Origin: Variovorax paradoxus
GTDB taxonomy: Bacteria; Pseudomonadota; Gammaproteobacteria; Burkholderiales; Burkholderiaceae_C
Reading direction: 5' to 3'
Assembly: GCF_018614915.1 (NCBI RefSeq)
Contig: NZ_JAGGNU010000005.1
Span: forward strand, 120,514 to 184,513
Length of the DNA stretch: 64,000 nt
Within the stretch, counting starts at the first letter, position 1; each line of letters begins with the position of its first letter. The notes beneath the pieces were generated by a model. The model searched no databases. It was not told the DNA's origin and saw nothing but the letters and a program-made list of their open reading frames with translations. Positions 50,885-59,431 of the stretch are shown one piece after another. The translations under genes were made by a program, and so were the position numbers.

Positions 50885-52933
50885 TTACTTCAGCACACCG
50901 AACAGGTTGTTGAAGTCGTCGGTCCAGGGCTTGAGGCCGGCGATCGGCTCGAACGCGGAGCTCGCGCCGCGGATCGGCTCGCGCATCAAGGCTTGCGGAT
51001 CGCGCGCCACCAGCACCCAGTCCGTGCTGTCCAGGTGCGAGTTCTGCGGCGCGTCGCTGACCAGCGCTGCATGAAGGCCCTTGGCCAGCGCGATCTGTTC
51101 CACCACCGGTGCCAGGGTCAGGTAGCGGTTGCTCACGTGAAAGGCAATCACGCCACTGGGCTGCATGTGGCGCAGATAGATATCCAGCGCCTGCGTCGTG
51201 ATCAGATGAACGGGGATGGAATCGCCGGAAAAGGCATCGACGGCCAGCACGTCGAAGTGCTGCGGACGCTCGCCTTCCAGCACCAGCCGGGCATCGCCCA
51301 GCACCCGCTCGACGCGCGCTGCGCTGTCGGCGATGAAGCTGAATTCGTGGTGGGCCAGCTCGAAGACCAGCGGGTTGATCTCGTAGAAGCGATAGACGTC
51401 GCCTGGCCGGCCATAGGCCGCCAGCGTACCGGCGCCGAGGCCGATCACGCCGACCCGGCGCGCGCCCTTCGGCGCAGCAGCGATCGCGCGGCCGATGCCG
51501 GACGTCGGCCCGTAGTAGCTCGTGGGCTCCCGGCGCAGCGCGGGCGCGAGGTACTGCTCGCCATGCTTGGTCGAGCCGTGGTAGATCCTTCGCACCACGC
51601 CCCTCTCGCCGCCGTTCCTGTCCGCGGTGCGCAGCGTTCCGTAGAAATTGCGGTCCACGCGCCGCGCGCCGGCCACGTCGCCGCGTATCTGCAGCGCCAG
51701 GAACCAGGCGCAGCAGCCGGCCAGCGCCAGCGCGGCCGCCATGCCGATGCGCCTGCGGCGCCACAGCACGGCAGCGAAGAGCGCGCACAGCACCAGGCCG
51801 AGGCCCAACTCGTAGTAGGCCGGCAGCGCGTGGGGCGCGATCAGCCCCACGCTCACGCCGCCGATGGCGCCGCCGAGCGAGAGCATCAGGTAGAAGCGCG
51901 TGAGCCAGGCGGCGGCAGGACGCATGCGGGCCATCTCGCCGTGCAGGCACATGCACAGCGCGAACAGGCCGAAGACGTAGATCGGCAGCGCCGTCTTGAT
52001 GTCGGAACCGATGCGATGCTGCAGCCCGAAGGCGCACAGCGCGAGCATCGCCGCGGCCAGCGGCAGGAACACGCTGCGCCGGTACCAGCGGTCGCTCTCG
52101 AAGGTGAGCACGAAGCTCAGCAGGTAGACCGAGAGCGGCAGCACCCACAGGAAGGGAATGGCTGCGACGTTCTGCGTGATGTGGTTGGTGATGGCGAGCA
52201 GCAGCCACGAACCGAGTGCGGGCAGCGCGAGCCACAGAAGATGGTCGGCGGCGCGCGGCCTGGCGGGCGCCGGCGCGGCTGCGGCCGGCGCCGGTGCGGC
52301 CGGGGCAGCGGGCATCGGCGCGGCCCAGTTCCACGCCATGTAGAGCGTGGTGCCCGCGCACAGCAGCACGAACACGCCGTAGGCTGCCGACCAGCCCCAG
52401 GCCTGCTGCACCAGTGTGTTGCGCGGCTCGATCAGCAGCGGATAGCACAGGAGCGAGGCCAGCGAGGCCAGGTTCGACAGCGAGAAGTAGCGGTACACCT
52501 GTGCGCCCCACGGCGTGCGCGCGACCCAGGACTGCACCAGCGGGCCGGTGGTGGAGAGCAGGAAGTAGGGCAGGCCGATGGTGGCGACGAGCAGGCCGAG
52601 GATCCACAGCGTCGGGTCTTCGGCGCCGGTCGGCTTCCAGCGCGCGCTGGTCACGATCGGCAGGAAGGCGAGGCTGGCGACCAGCAGCGCGACATGCAGC
52701 CGCAGCAGCCGCGCCTGCGCGCGCACGCCGAGCCGGCGCGTGATCCAGTCCGAGTAGGCATAGCCCGCCAGCAGCACGACCTGGAAGAACACCATGCAGA
52801 TCGACCACACCGCGGCCGAGCCGCCGAACCACGGCAGGATCTGCTTGGCGATCAGCGGCTGGACCAGGAACAGCAGGAAGGCGCTGGCGAAGATGGTGCC
52901 GGCGAACAGCGCCTTGACGCTCGCCGGCTTCAT
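50885..52933 (-). CDS. Fused MFS transporter/spermidine synthase-like protein
   Basis: A 682-residue membrane protein. The N-terminal 420 residues contain about 12 helices (TIFASAFLLFLVQPLIAKQILPWFGGSAAVW at the start), broken by an Ala/Pro-rich cytoplasmic loop (PAAPAAPAPAAAAPAPARPR). The C-terminal 260 residues are a spermidine-synthase fold with VGVIGLGAGTLAAYG and YEINPLVFELA, LGDARLVLEGERPQHFDVLAVDAFSGDSIP. These fusions are common and uncharacterised, and polyamine synthesis has not been shown for this architecture. It lies five bases downstream of a DUF2214 gene. Confidence 0.92.
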   Translation of the reverse strand: MKPASVKALFAGTIFASAFLLFLVQPLIAKQILPWFGGSAAVWSICMVFFQVVLLAGYAYSDWITRRLGVRAQARLLRLHVALLVASLAFLPIVTSARWKPTGAEDPTLWILGLLVATIGLPYFLLSTTGPLVQSWVARTPWGAQVYRYFSLSNLASLASLLCYPLLIEPRNTLVQQAWGWSAAYGVFVLLCAGTTLYMAWNWAAPMPAAPAAPAPAAAAPAPARPRAADHLLWLALPALGSWLLLAITNHITQNVAAIPFLWVLPLSVYLLSFVLTFESDRWYRRSVFLPLAAAMLALCAFGLQHRIGSDIKTALPIYVFGLFALCMCLHGEMARMRPAAAWLTRFYLMLSLGGAIGGVSVGLIAPHALPAYYELGLGLVLCALFAAVLWRRRRIGMAAALALAGCCAWFLALQIRGDVAGARRVDRNFYGTLRTADRNGGERGVVRRIYHGSTKHGEQYLAPALRREPTSYYGPTSGIGRAIAAAPKGARRVGVIGLGAGTLAAYGRPGDVYRFYEINPLVFELAHHEFSFIADSAARVERVLGDARLVLEGERPQHFDVLAVDAFSGDSIPVHLITTQALDIYLRHMQPSGVIAFHVSNRYLTLAPVVEQIALAKGLHAALVSDAPQNSHLDSTDWVLVARDPQALMREPIRGASSAFEPIAGLKPWTDDFNNLFGVLK

Positions 52934-52938
52934 CCGCC

Positions 52939-53397
52939 CTAGCCCCTGGCGTCGAAGCCGCGCGCGAGGAACACGGCCACCAGCGGGATCAGCACCAGCA
53001 GGTGCGCCTGGATCATCACCAGCCGCCGGGTCTTGCGGATCTCGGCCTCGTCCGGCAGCGCGCCGCTGGAGCGCACCGCCTTGCGCCAGCGGAAGTAGGT
53101 CAGCGTCGGAAAGATCGAGAGCACGGCGATGATGATGAAGAGCGTGAGCTTCACGTGCAGGAGCGGGTTGGTCCAGTACCAGGCGGTGCCCTTGATGCCC
53201 CACCAGGTGCGCGCAACGCCGGTCGCGAGCACGGCGATGGCTGCGAAGCCATAGACCATGTCGACCTTGGCGAGGCGCTCGACCACCGCGGCGTTGAGCC
53301 ACTGCACGCGGCACAGCGCCGCCTCGCTCGAGATGAAGACCACCATCGTGAGGATGGCGAGGATGTGCAGGTAGGCAAGGATGGCTTCGAGGGTCAT
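52939..53397 (-). CDS. DUF2214 family membrane protein
   Basis: A 152-residue integral membrane protein with four helices: AILAYLHILAILTMVVFISS, VYGFAAIAVLATGVART, VKLTLFIIIAVLSIFPTLTYF and VMIQAHLLVLIPLVAVFLA. The pattern WWGIKGTAWYWTNPLLHVKL between helices two and three, with conserved His and Lys, is typical for DUF2214. No function is known. The ATG at 53397 overlaps the stop of the upstream LysR gene by four bases, and the fused spermidine-synthase gene follows by five bases, so the three genes may be co-transcribed. Confidence 0.88.
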   Translation of the reverse strand: MTLEAILAYLHILAILTMVVFISSEAALCRVQWLNAAVVERLAKVDMVYGFAAIAVLATGVARTWWGIKGTAWYWTNPLLHVKLTLFIIIAVLSIFPTLTYFRWRKAVRSSGALPDEAEIRKTRRLVMIQAHLLVLIPLVAVFLARGFDARG

Positions 53398-54353
53398 CGT
53401 GGTTTTTCCGGTGGTTTCGACTGCGCAGCGATTGTGCCGCCCCAGAACTCCGGCCGCGCGTACTGCGCCTTCAGAAAATCGAGCCACAGTCGCACCCGCA
53501 GCGGCAGGTGCTTGCGCTGGGGGAACACCGCGTAGATGCCGTTGGGCGGCGCCGCGAACTCGTCGAGCAGCGGCACCAGCAGGCCGGCGTCGATCTCGGC
53601 CTCCACCTCCCAGGTGCTGCGCCATGCGATGCCATGGCCGGCCAGGCACCAGTCGTGCAGCACCTGGCCGTCGGAGCAATCGAGCGGGCCGGTCGGCTTG
53701 AGATGGATCACCTCGTGCTCGCCGCCCGCCGTCGGCACGCGGAAGGCCCAGCCCCGGGTCTGCGAGGCATCGCTCGACAGGCTGAGGCAGGCGAAGCGCG
53801 CCAGCTCGTTGGGATGGCGCGGCGCGCCATGGCGGCGCACGAATTCGGGCGTGGCGACGCAGCGGCGCCGGTTGTCGGCGAGGCGCAGGCTCACCAGCGA
53901 AGAGTCGGGCAGGTCGCCCACGCGCACGGCGCAGTCGTAGCTCTCGCCCGCCACGTCGATCACGCGGTCGCTGAGGTTGAGCGAGATCGTGACCTCCGGA
54001 TGCAGCTCGTGGAAGCGCGGCACCAGCGGCGCGACATGGCGCCGGCCGAAGCCCGCCGGCGCCGTCACGCGCAGGTGGCCGGCGGCCTTGACGCCGCCGG
54101 CGCTCACGCTGGCTTCGGCGTTCGCGAGCTCGACCAGCATGCGCTGGCAGTCCTCGAGGAAAGCGCTGCCCTCGTGGGTGAGCGTGATGCGGCGCGTGGT
54201 GCGCAAGAGCAGCTTGACGCCGAGGCGCTCCTCCAGCGCATCGAGGCGCCGGCCCATGATCGCCGGCGCCACGCCCTCGGCCTTGGCAGCGGCCGTGAGG
54301 CTGCCGCGGGTGGCGATGGCAACGAAGGATTCGAGTTGCTTGAGTCTGTCCAT
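53394..54353 (-). CDS. LysR-type transcriptional regulator
   Basis: A 319-residue LysR regulator of the CrgA/AaeR-like branch. The winged helix-turn-helix is LKQLESFVAIATRGSLTAAAKAEGVAPAIMGRRLDALEERLG, then RTTRRITLTHEGSAFLEDCQRML and an effector-binding domain from GHLRVTAPAGFGRRHVAPL. It is not divergent from any gene, but sits between the SMP-30/Bug/CaiB/HMG-CoA-lyase operon (upstream by 34 bases) and DUF2214 on the same strand. It could therefore be co-transcribed with the operon it follows. Confidence 0.92.
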   Translation of the reverse strand: MDRLKQLESFVAIATRGSLTAAAKAEGVAPAIMGRRLDALEERLGVKLLLRTTRRITLTHEGSAFLEDCQRMLVELANAEASVSAGGVKAAGHLRVTAPAGFGRRHVAPLVPRFHELHPEVTISLNLSDRVIDVAGESYDCAVRVGDLPDSSLVSLRLADNRRRCVATPEFVRRHGAPRHPNELARFACLSLSSDASQTRGWAFRVPTAGGEHEVIHLKPTGPLDCSDGQVLHDWCLAGHGIAWRSTWEVEAEIDAGLLVPLLDEFAAPPNGIYAVFPQRKHLPLRVRLWLDFLKAQYARPEFWGGTIAAQSKPPEKPR

Positions 54354-54387
54354 CAGGGGGCCATCATGCCTCCCGCCAAGCCGGGGC

Positions 54388-55278
54388 TCAGGGCAGCTCG
54401 GCCGCCAGCACGGTACCCGTCGCCGACTCGGTCATCACCAGCTCGCGCGTTCCGGGCCGGAAGGCCAGGTTGGTCACGGTCTGGCCGACCGGGCTGCGGA
54501 TGAAATGCGTGACCTCGCCGCGCGCATTCAGCACGAAGGCGCCGCCCAGGCTCGCGTGCGCCACCACCAGGCTGCCGTCGTCCGCGAGCGCCAGTCCGTC
54601 CGGCCCACTGGTGCCGAAGAAGGTCTGGAAGGCCCCCATCTTCGAGAGGCTGCCGTCCGGCAGCAGCGGCGCCCGCCACACCTGGTTGCCGCGCGTGACG
54701 GCGACGAAGAGCAGCTTGCCGTCGCCGCTCACCGCAATGCCGTTGGGGCTGGGCGCATTGGCGAGCAGCAGGTCCAGCTTGCCGTCGGCGCCAAGGCGAT
54801 AGACGCGCCCCGTGGGATCGTGCAGGCCGGTCTGGCCCTGGTCGGAGAAGTAGAGACGGCCCTCGGTGTCGAAGCAGAGGTCGTTGACGCCCTTGAAGGA
54901 CTCGCTGTTGCGGTGCGCGAGCACGGTCTCGACGGCGCCGCTCGCCGCATCGAGCCGGAGGATGCCGCGCCGGTAGTCGGCGATCCAGAGGCTGCCGTCG
55001 GCATGCATCGCCATGCCGTTCGGCCAGCCCTCGTACTGCACGACCAGCTGCCAGTCGAGTTGCGGCGTGATGCGGAAGATGCGGCCGTACGGAATGTCGG
55101 TGACATACAGGTTGCCCGCGCGGTCGAACACCGGACCTTCGAGAAAGCTGTCCATCACGTGGCCGGGCTTGTTGGCATCGACCCAATCGGTACGCCGCGG
55201 CTCGCGGAACGCATCGGGCAGCCGCGTCAGCACGCGGGCCTCGATGAACTCCGGCGATTTGAAGCTCAGATTCCACAT
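54388..55278 (-). CDS. SMP-30/gluconolactonase/LRE family protein
   Basis: A 296-residue six-bladed propeller of the SMP-30/gluconolactonase family. The metal-binding glutamate is in DSFLEGPVFDRAGNLYVTD, the asparagine in GVNDLCFDTEGRLYFSDQG, a second asparagine in PSPNGIAVSGDG, and the aspartate in SGPDGLALADDG. These enzymes hydrolyse sugar lactones or other lactones. ATG 55278 gives MWNLSFKSPEFIEARV and lies seven bases past the Bug gene. As the fourth gene of the HMG-CoA-lyase/CaiB/Bug operon, it may open a lactone form of the substrate. Confidence 0.93.
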   Translation of the reverse strand: MWNLSFKSPEFIEARVLTRLPDAFREPRRTDWVDANKPGHVMDSFLEGPVFDRAGNLYVTDIPYGRIFRITPQLDWQLVVQYEGWPNGMAMHADGSLWIADYRRGILRLDAASGAVETVLAHRNSESFKGVNDLCFDTEGRLYFSDQGQTGLHDPTGRVYRLGADGKLDLLLANAPSPNGIAVSGDGKLLFVAVTRGNQVWRAPLLPDGSLSKMGAFQTFFGTSGPDGLALADDGSLVVAHASLGGAFVLNARGEVTHFIRSPVGQTVTNLAFRPGTRELVMTESATGTVLAAELP

Positions 55279-55285
55279 GCTGCGC

Positions 55286-56257
55286 TCACTCCGGCTGCAC
55301 ACCGGCGGCCTTGATGACCGCGCCCCAGTCCTGCGTCTGGCGTTTCACGTAGCTCTGGAAATCCGCCGTCGCCATGCCGCCTGGCGACGCGCCCTGCTCG
55401 GCGAAGCGCTTGACCAGATCGGGCGAGGCCAGCGCCTTCTTCACCTCGGCCTGCAGCTTGTCGACGATCGCCTGCGGCGTGCCCCTGGGTGCGGCGATGC
55501 CGAACCAGTTGCTGGCATCGAAAGCCTTCATGCCGGCCTCGCCGCTGGTCGGCACATCGGGCAGCGCATCGAGGCGCTTGGGCGAAGTGACCAGCAGCGC
55601 CCGCACCTTGCCGCCCTTGACCTGCGGGATGGCGGTGGGTGCCGCGGTGACCAGCACGTCGACCTGGCCCGACACCACGCCCAGCATCGCCTCGCCCGCG
55701 CCCTTGTACGGCACGTGCGTGAGGGCCAGCTTGCCGTGCTGCTTGAAGAGCTCGCCGCCGAGGTGGGTGGAGCTGCCGACGCCGCCGGAACCGAAGGTGA
55801 GCTTGTCGGGGTCCTTGCGCGCGGCCGCGACCAGGTCCTGCACTGTCTTGTACGGCGAGCCGGCGCCCACCACCAGCACCAGCGGCGCATCGACGATGGT
55901 GGTCACCGGCACCAGCCCGCTCGCGTGGTCCCACGGCAGCTTCCTGAACAGGTGCGGCAGCATCGCGTAGGTGGTGTCGTTGACGAGGAAGCTGCTGCCG
56001 TCCGGTGCCGCCTTGGCCACCATGTCGGAGCCGATGGTGCCGCTGGCGCCGGCCTTGTTCTCGACGTAGAAGGACTTGCCGGTCTGCTCCGTGAGCTTCT
56101 GCGCGATCTGGCGTGCGGCGTAGTCGGTGGTGCCGCCGGGGGCATAGGGCACGACCAGGCGCACGGGCTTGTCGGGCCAGCTGGACTGCGCCATCGCGGG
56201 CAGGACGGCGAGGGTCGCGGCGCAGGCCAGCAGCGCGCGGCGTTGGATGGAAGGCAT
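55286..56257 (-). CDS. Bug-family (TTT) periplasmic solute-binding protein
   Basis: A 323-residue tripartite tricarboxylate transporter receptor with signal peptide MPSIQRRALLACAATLAVLPAMA. Typical segments: WPDKPVRLVVPYAPGGTTDYAARQIAQKL, FYVENKAGASGTIGSDMVAKAAPDG, VPYKGAGEAMLGVVSGQVDVL and LPDVPTSGEAGMKAFDASNW. It is third in the HMG-CoA-lyase operon with four bases to CaiB, and should deliver the organic acid degraded by the operon. No TctA/TctB membrane components are encoded in the window. Confidence 0.94.
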   Translation of the reverse strand: MPSIQRRALLACAATLAVLPAMAQSSWPDKPVRLVVPYAPGGTTDYAARQIAQKLTEQTGKSFYVENKAGASGTIGSDMVAKAAPDGSSFLVNDTTYAMLPHLFRKLPWDHASGLVPVTTIVDAPLVLVVGAGSPYKTVQDLVAAARKDPDKLTFGSGGVGSSTHLGGELFKQHGKLALTHVPYKGAGEAMLGVVSGQVDVLVTAAPTAIPQVKGGKVRALLVTSPKRLDALPDVPTSGEAGMKAFDASNWFGIAAPRGTPQAIVDKLQAEVKKALASPDLVKRFAEQGASPGGMATADFQSYVKRQTQDWGAVIKAAGVQPE

Positions 56258-56261
56258 CGGT

Positions 56262-57455
56262 TCAGTCTCCGGTGGTGATGTTCTGCGCCTTGAGCTCGGC
56301 GATCTGCGCTTCGCTGTAGCCGACCTCCTTCAAGAGCGCGCTCGTGTGCTCGCCCAGCAGCGGCGGCTGGATGCGGATGCCCGGACGTTCGCCGGCCAGC
56401 GTGAAGGGCATCAGCGGCACCTTGGAGAAGCTGCCATCGTTCATGCGCACCGGCGCCAGTCCGCCGGTGGCATTGAGGTGCGGATCGTCGAACAGCTCCT
56501 GCGGCTTGGTGATGGGCGCGAAGGGCAGCTCGTTCTGCTCGAACACGGCGCTCAGTTCGGCCGCGCTGTAGCCGGCCAGGTGCGAGCGCAGCATGGGCAT
56601 CATCCAGTCGCGGGCCAGCACGCGGTCGTTGTTGGTCTTCAGGCGCGGGTCGGACAGCATCTCCTCGAGGCCGAAGGCCTTGCAGAAGATGGTCCACTGC
56701 TTGTCGCTGACCGCGGCCAGGAAGATCTGCTCGCCGTCCTTGACGGTGAAGACGTCGTACACCGCCCACGCCGAGATGCGACTGGGCATCGGGTCGGCAG
56801 CCTTGCCCGTGGCCGCGAACTGCATCATGTGCTGCGCGACCAGGAAGATGTTGTTCTCGAACAGCGCAGCCTGCACCTCGCAGCCGCGGCCGGTCTGCTC
56901 GCGCTGGCGCAGCGCCGCCATCGCGCCGATGGCGCCGAACATGCCGCCCATGATGTCGTTGACGCTGGTGCCGGCGCGCAGCGGGTCGCCGATGCGGCCG
57001 GTCATGTAGGCCAGGCCGCCCATCATCTGCACCACCTCGTCGAGCGCGGTGCGGTGGTCGTAGGGGCCGGGCAGGAAGCCCTTGTGGCTGACGTAGATCA
57101 GGCGCGGGTTCAGCGCCTTCAGGCTCTCGTAATCCAGGCCCAGCTTCTTCATCGTGCCGGGCTTGAAGTTCTCGCTCACGATGTCGGCGGTGGCGACGAG
57201 GCGCAGCGCGGCCTCCACGCCCTCGGGCTTCTTGAGATCGAGCGCGATGCTCTTCTTGTTGCGGTTGAAGGTCGGGAAGAAGCCGGCGCCGGAGCCCAGC
57301 AGGCGCCGCGTGTTGTCGCCTTCGATCGGCTCGACCTTGATCACCTCGGCGCCGAGGTCGGCCAAGAGCATGCCGCAGGTCGGGCCCATCACCATGTGGG
57401 TGAATTCGGCGATGCGGACGCCTTCGTAAGGCAGGGGAGCGGTGGTGTCAGGCAT
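56262..57455 (-). CDS. CaiB/BaiF family (class III) CoA transferase
   Basis: A 397-residue class III CoA transferase. N-terminal Rossmann signature EGVRIAEFTHMVMGPTCGMLLADLGAEVIKVE, the catalytic aspartate at about 167 in GTSVNDIMGGMFGAIGAMAAL, and C-terminal motif QNELPFAPITKPQELFDDPHL. It transfers CoA between an acyl-CoA donor and a carboxylic acid, usually a dicarboxylate in such operons. Its ATG overlaps the HMG-CoA-lyase-type gene by eight bases, and together they would activate an acid and cleave the resulting hydroxyacyl-CoA. The acid is unknown. Confidence 0.94.
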   Translation of the reverse strand: MPDTTAPLPYEGVRIAEFTHMVMGPTCGMLLADLGAEVIKVEPIEGDNTRRLLGSGAGFFPTFNRNKKSIALDLKKPEGVEAALRLVATADIVSENFKPGTMKKLGLDYESLKALNPRLIYVSHKGFLPGPYDHRTALDEVVQMMGGLAYMTGRIGDPLRAGTSVNDIMGGMFGAIGAMAALRQREQTGRGCEVQAALFENNIFLVAQHMMQFAATGKAADPMPSRISAWAVYDVFTVKDGEQIFLAAVSDKQWTIFCKAFGLEEMLSDPRLKTNNDRVLARDWMMPMLRSHLAGYSAAELSAVFEQNELPFAPITKPQELFDDPHLNATGGLAPVRMNDGSFSKVPLMPFTLAGERPGIRIQPPLLGEHTSALLKEVGYSEAQIAELKAQNITTGD

Positions 57456-58380
57456 GTGCAGTTCCTTGAATGAAGCCCTTGGGCAGGCCGGCTTCGGGCG
57501 TCATGCCGTAGACCGGCTCGCCCGGCAGCCCGGCCATGAGCGGCGCGCGCGCCGCGATGAGTTTGCCGATGTCGATGCCGGTGGAAACGCCCATGGCCTC
57601 GAACATGAAGACCAGGTCTTCGGTGACCACGTTGCCCGAGGCGCCGGGCGCATAAGGGCAGCCGCCCAGGCCGCCGAGCGAGGCGTCGAAGGTGCGCACG
57701 CCCTCTTCGTAGGCGGCAAGGCAGTTGGCGAGGCCGAGGCCGCGCGTGTTGTGCATGTGGGCGGCGCCGGCCTTGTCGCCGAGCTCGGCGCGCAGGCGTT
57801 TGAAGAGGCGGCGCACCTGGGCCGGGTTGGCGTAGCCGACGGTGTCGGAGAGACCCGACTCGTCGGCGCCGGCGGCCACGCATTGCACGGCCAGGCGGAT
57901 CACCTCGTCCTCAGGCACCTCGCCCTGCAGCGTGCAGCCGAAGGCGGTCGAGATGCCGGCCTCCAGCTTGACCTGCGGCGCGATCTGGCGGCGCAGCTCG
58001 GCGATGGCGCGCACTTCCTCGACCATCTCCTCGCGCGTCTTGCGCACGTTGGCCAGCGAGTGCGCGGCGCTGGCCGAGACCGGCATCGTGAGCTTGTGCA
58101 CGCCAGCCGCGAGCGCGGCCTCGGCGCCGCGGCGGTTGGGCACCAGCGCCATCACGGTGAGACCAGGCAGCGTGACGGCATGGCGCACCACCTCGGCGGC
58201 ATCGGCCATCTGCGGCAAGAGGCGCGCCGGCACGAAGGAAGCGACTTCGATCTCGCGCACGCCGGCCGCGTGGAGGGCGTCGATCCAGCGCAGCTTGTCG
58301 GCCGTCGGCATCGTCGCCTTGACGGACTGCAGGCCGTCGCGCGGGCCGACCTCGCTGATGAGGACATCGGGGTTTGTCAT
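57448..58380 (-). CDS. Hydroxymethylglutaryl-CoA lyase family protein
   Basis: A 310-residue HMGL-like TIM barrel. The catalytic Arg-Asp pair is in ISEVGPRDGLQSVKA. The metal-binding histidines are in AAHMHNTRGLGLAN and the mobile cysteine loop is GLGGCPYAPGASGNVVTED, the complete HMG-CoA lyase signature. It cleaves HMG-CoA to acetyl-CoA and acetoacetate, or a related tertiary hydroxyacyl-CoA such as citramalyl- or 4-carboxy-type. It is first gene of the operon behind the palindromic operator region and is followed by CaiB. It may not be the leucine-pathway mvaB because acyl-CoA dehydrogenase and carboxylase genes are absent. Confidence 0.93.
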   Translation of the reverse strand: MTNPDVLISEVGPRDGLQSVKATMPTADKLRWIDALHAAGVREIEVASFVPARLLPQMADAAEVVRHAVTLPGLTVMALVPNRRGAEAALAAGVHKLTMPVSASAAHSLANVRKTREEMVEEVRAIAELRRQIAPQVKLEAGISTAFGCTLQGEVPEDEVIRLAVQCVAAGADESGLSDTVGYANPAQVRRLFKRLRAELGDKAGAAHMHNTRGLGLANCLAAYEEGVRTFDASLGGLGGCPYAPGASGNVVTEDLVFMFEAMGVSTGIDIGKLIAARAPLMAGLPGEPVYGMTPEAGLPKGFIQGTAHA

Positions 58381-58407
58381 CTGGTTTCGTCTCCTGGAGC
58401 GTCATAC

Positions 58408-58436
58408 TTGACGGTTCTATCAGACAGAACTATATT
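58408..58436 (+). promoter_or_regulatory. Predicted sigma-70 promoter for the IclR gene
   Basis: TTGACG at 58408-58413 and TATATT at 58431-58436 with a 17-base spacer, reading rightward to the IclR gene at 58488. The spacer contains the first palindrome, and the second palindrome begins inside the -10 element, so IclR binding would block its own transcription. Confidence 0.65.
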
Positions 58437-58450
58437 CTGTTTTACAGAAT
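58414..58450. promoter_or_regulatory. Tandem palindromic operators, likely IclR sites
   Basis: Two elements of the same 7-N3-7 design: GTTCTAT-N3-ACAGAAC (58414-58430, one mismatch) and ATTCTGT-N3-ACAGAAT (58434-58450, perfect). Their centres are 20 bases apart, about two helical turns, so two dimers could sit on one face. Together they cover the promoters in both directions. Confidence 0.65.
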
Positions 58451-58478
58451 TAGACCGCAACGCATCCTCGACTGTCAA
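58449..58478 (-). promoter_or_regulatory. Predicted sigma-70 promoter for HMG-CoA-lyase operon
   Basis: On the minus strand TTGACA (58478-58473) and TCTAAT (58454-58449) with an 18-base spacer, reading leftward to the lyase start at 58380. The perfect palindrome 58434-58450 begins at the end of the -10 element, a position for repression. Further downstream GGAG lies before the ATG. Confidence 0.6.
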
Positions 58479-58487
58479 CCCGAAGCC

Positions 58488-59228
58488 ATGCCCCGCAAAG
58501 CCCAAACCGAATCGGTCTCCGACCTCCATGCCGCGCCCGGCGGCGCCGCCGCGGTCGATCGGGCGCTGAGCCTGCTGTCCTGCTTCCAGCCCGGCGACGA
58601 AGCGCTGACCCTGGCGCAGTTCGCCGAGCGCACGCAGCTCTACAAGAGCACGGTGCTGCGCCTGCTCGCCTCGCTGGAGCATGCGCGCCTGATCCGGCGA
58701 CAGGAGGACGGCCGCTACGCGCTGGGCATGGAGATCGCGCGGCTGCACGGGCTCTACGCGGCCTCGCTCTCGCTGGACCGCATCGTGCCGCCGGTGCTGC
58801 GCGATCTGGTCGCGGCCACCGGCGAGAGCGCGGCCTACCACGTGCGCCAGGACCAGGGCGACAGCTGGGCGCGCCTGTGCCTGTACCGCGTCGATTCACC
58901 GCACGTGGTGCGCGACCACGTGCGCGCCGGCGACCTGCTGCCCAACGACCGCGGTGCCGGCGCGCGCATCCTGATCGCCTTCGGCCCGGCGGCCGGGCGG
59001 CCGCGCGCGGGCAAGGACCGCAAGCTCTGCGATGCCATTCGCGCGCAGGGCTACTGCGCGATGGTCGGCGACCGATCGGCCGAACTGGGCGGCATCTCGG
59101 CGCCGGTGTTCCATGCCGACGGCCGTCTGGCCGCAGCGCTCACGCTGACCATGCCGGCGCACCGCTATGACGAGCGGCACATCGAGCCGGTGCGCGCCGC
59201 CGCAAGCCGGCTCACAGGACAGGTTTAG
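58488..59228 (+). CDS. IclR-family transcriptional regulator
   Basis: A 246-residue IclR regulator starting MPRKAQTESVSD at ATG 58488. The N-terminal winged helix-turn-helix is AVDRALSLLSCFQPGDEALTLAQFAERTQLYKSTVLRLLASLEHARLIRR. The C-terminal GAF-like effector domain includes RDLVAATGESAAYHVRQ, RDHVRAGDLLPNDRGAGARI and GGISAPVFHADGRLAAALTL. Divergent from the HMG-CoA-lyase operon, with the tandem palindromes between. It is the obvious local repressor or activator of that operon. Its effector is likely the organic acid imported by the Bug protein. Confidence 0.95.
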   Translation: MPRKAQTESVSDLHAAPGGAAAVDRALSLLSCFQPGDEALTLAQFAERTQLYKSTVLRLLASLEHARLIRRQEDGRYALGMEIARLHGLYAASLSLDRIVPPVLRDLVAATGESAAYHVRQDQGDSWARLCLYRVDSPHVVRDHVRAGDLLPNDRGAGARILIAFGPAAGRPRAGKDRKLCDAIRAQGYCAMVGDRSAELGGISAPVFHADGRLAAALTLTMPAHRYDERHIEPVRAAASRLTGQV

Positions 59229-59267
59229 CCGCGCAGCGTCATTCGTTTGCAGCTCATTCGCGGAACA

Positions 59268-59430
59268 CCGCGGAACCGGCTTCGCGGGCCGCTGGTGTTG
59301 CCCCCGGTGAGGGCTGAAGGCCGACGGCTCCAAGCCTGCCTGCGCAGGCTTGGACGGCCTGAAGGGCCAAGGCCTCTGGCCGCGGCACGTTGGGCGGCTA
59401 CACGAAGTGAGCCAACCTGGGGGAGAGCCA
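59268..59430. repeat. Noncoding palindrome-rich segment, possible dispersed repeat
   Basis: The gap between the IclR gene and the next Bug gene has no credible ORF but several inverted repeats, the strongest being CCAAGCCTGC-CTGC-GCAGGCTTGG (59330-59353). That one sits inside a longer imperfect pairing of AGGCCG with CGGCCT. The composition is like intergenic mosaic repeats I associate with Comamonadaceae. Copy number cannot be checked within this window. Confidence 0.45.
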
Positions 59431-59431
59431 A

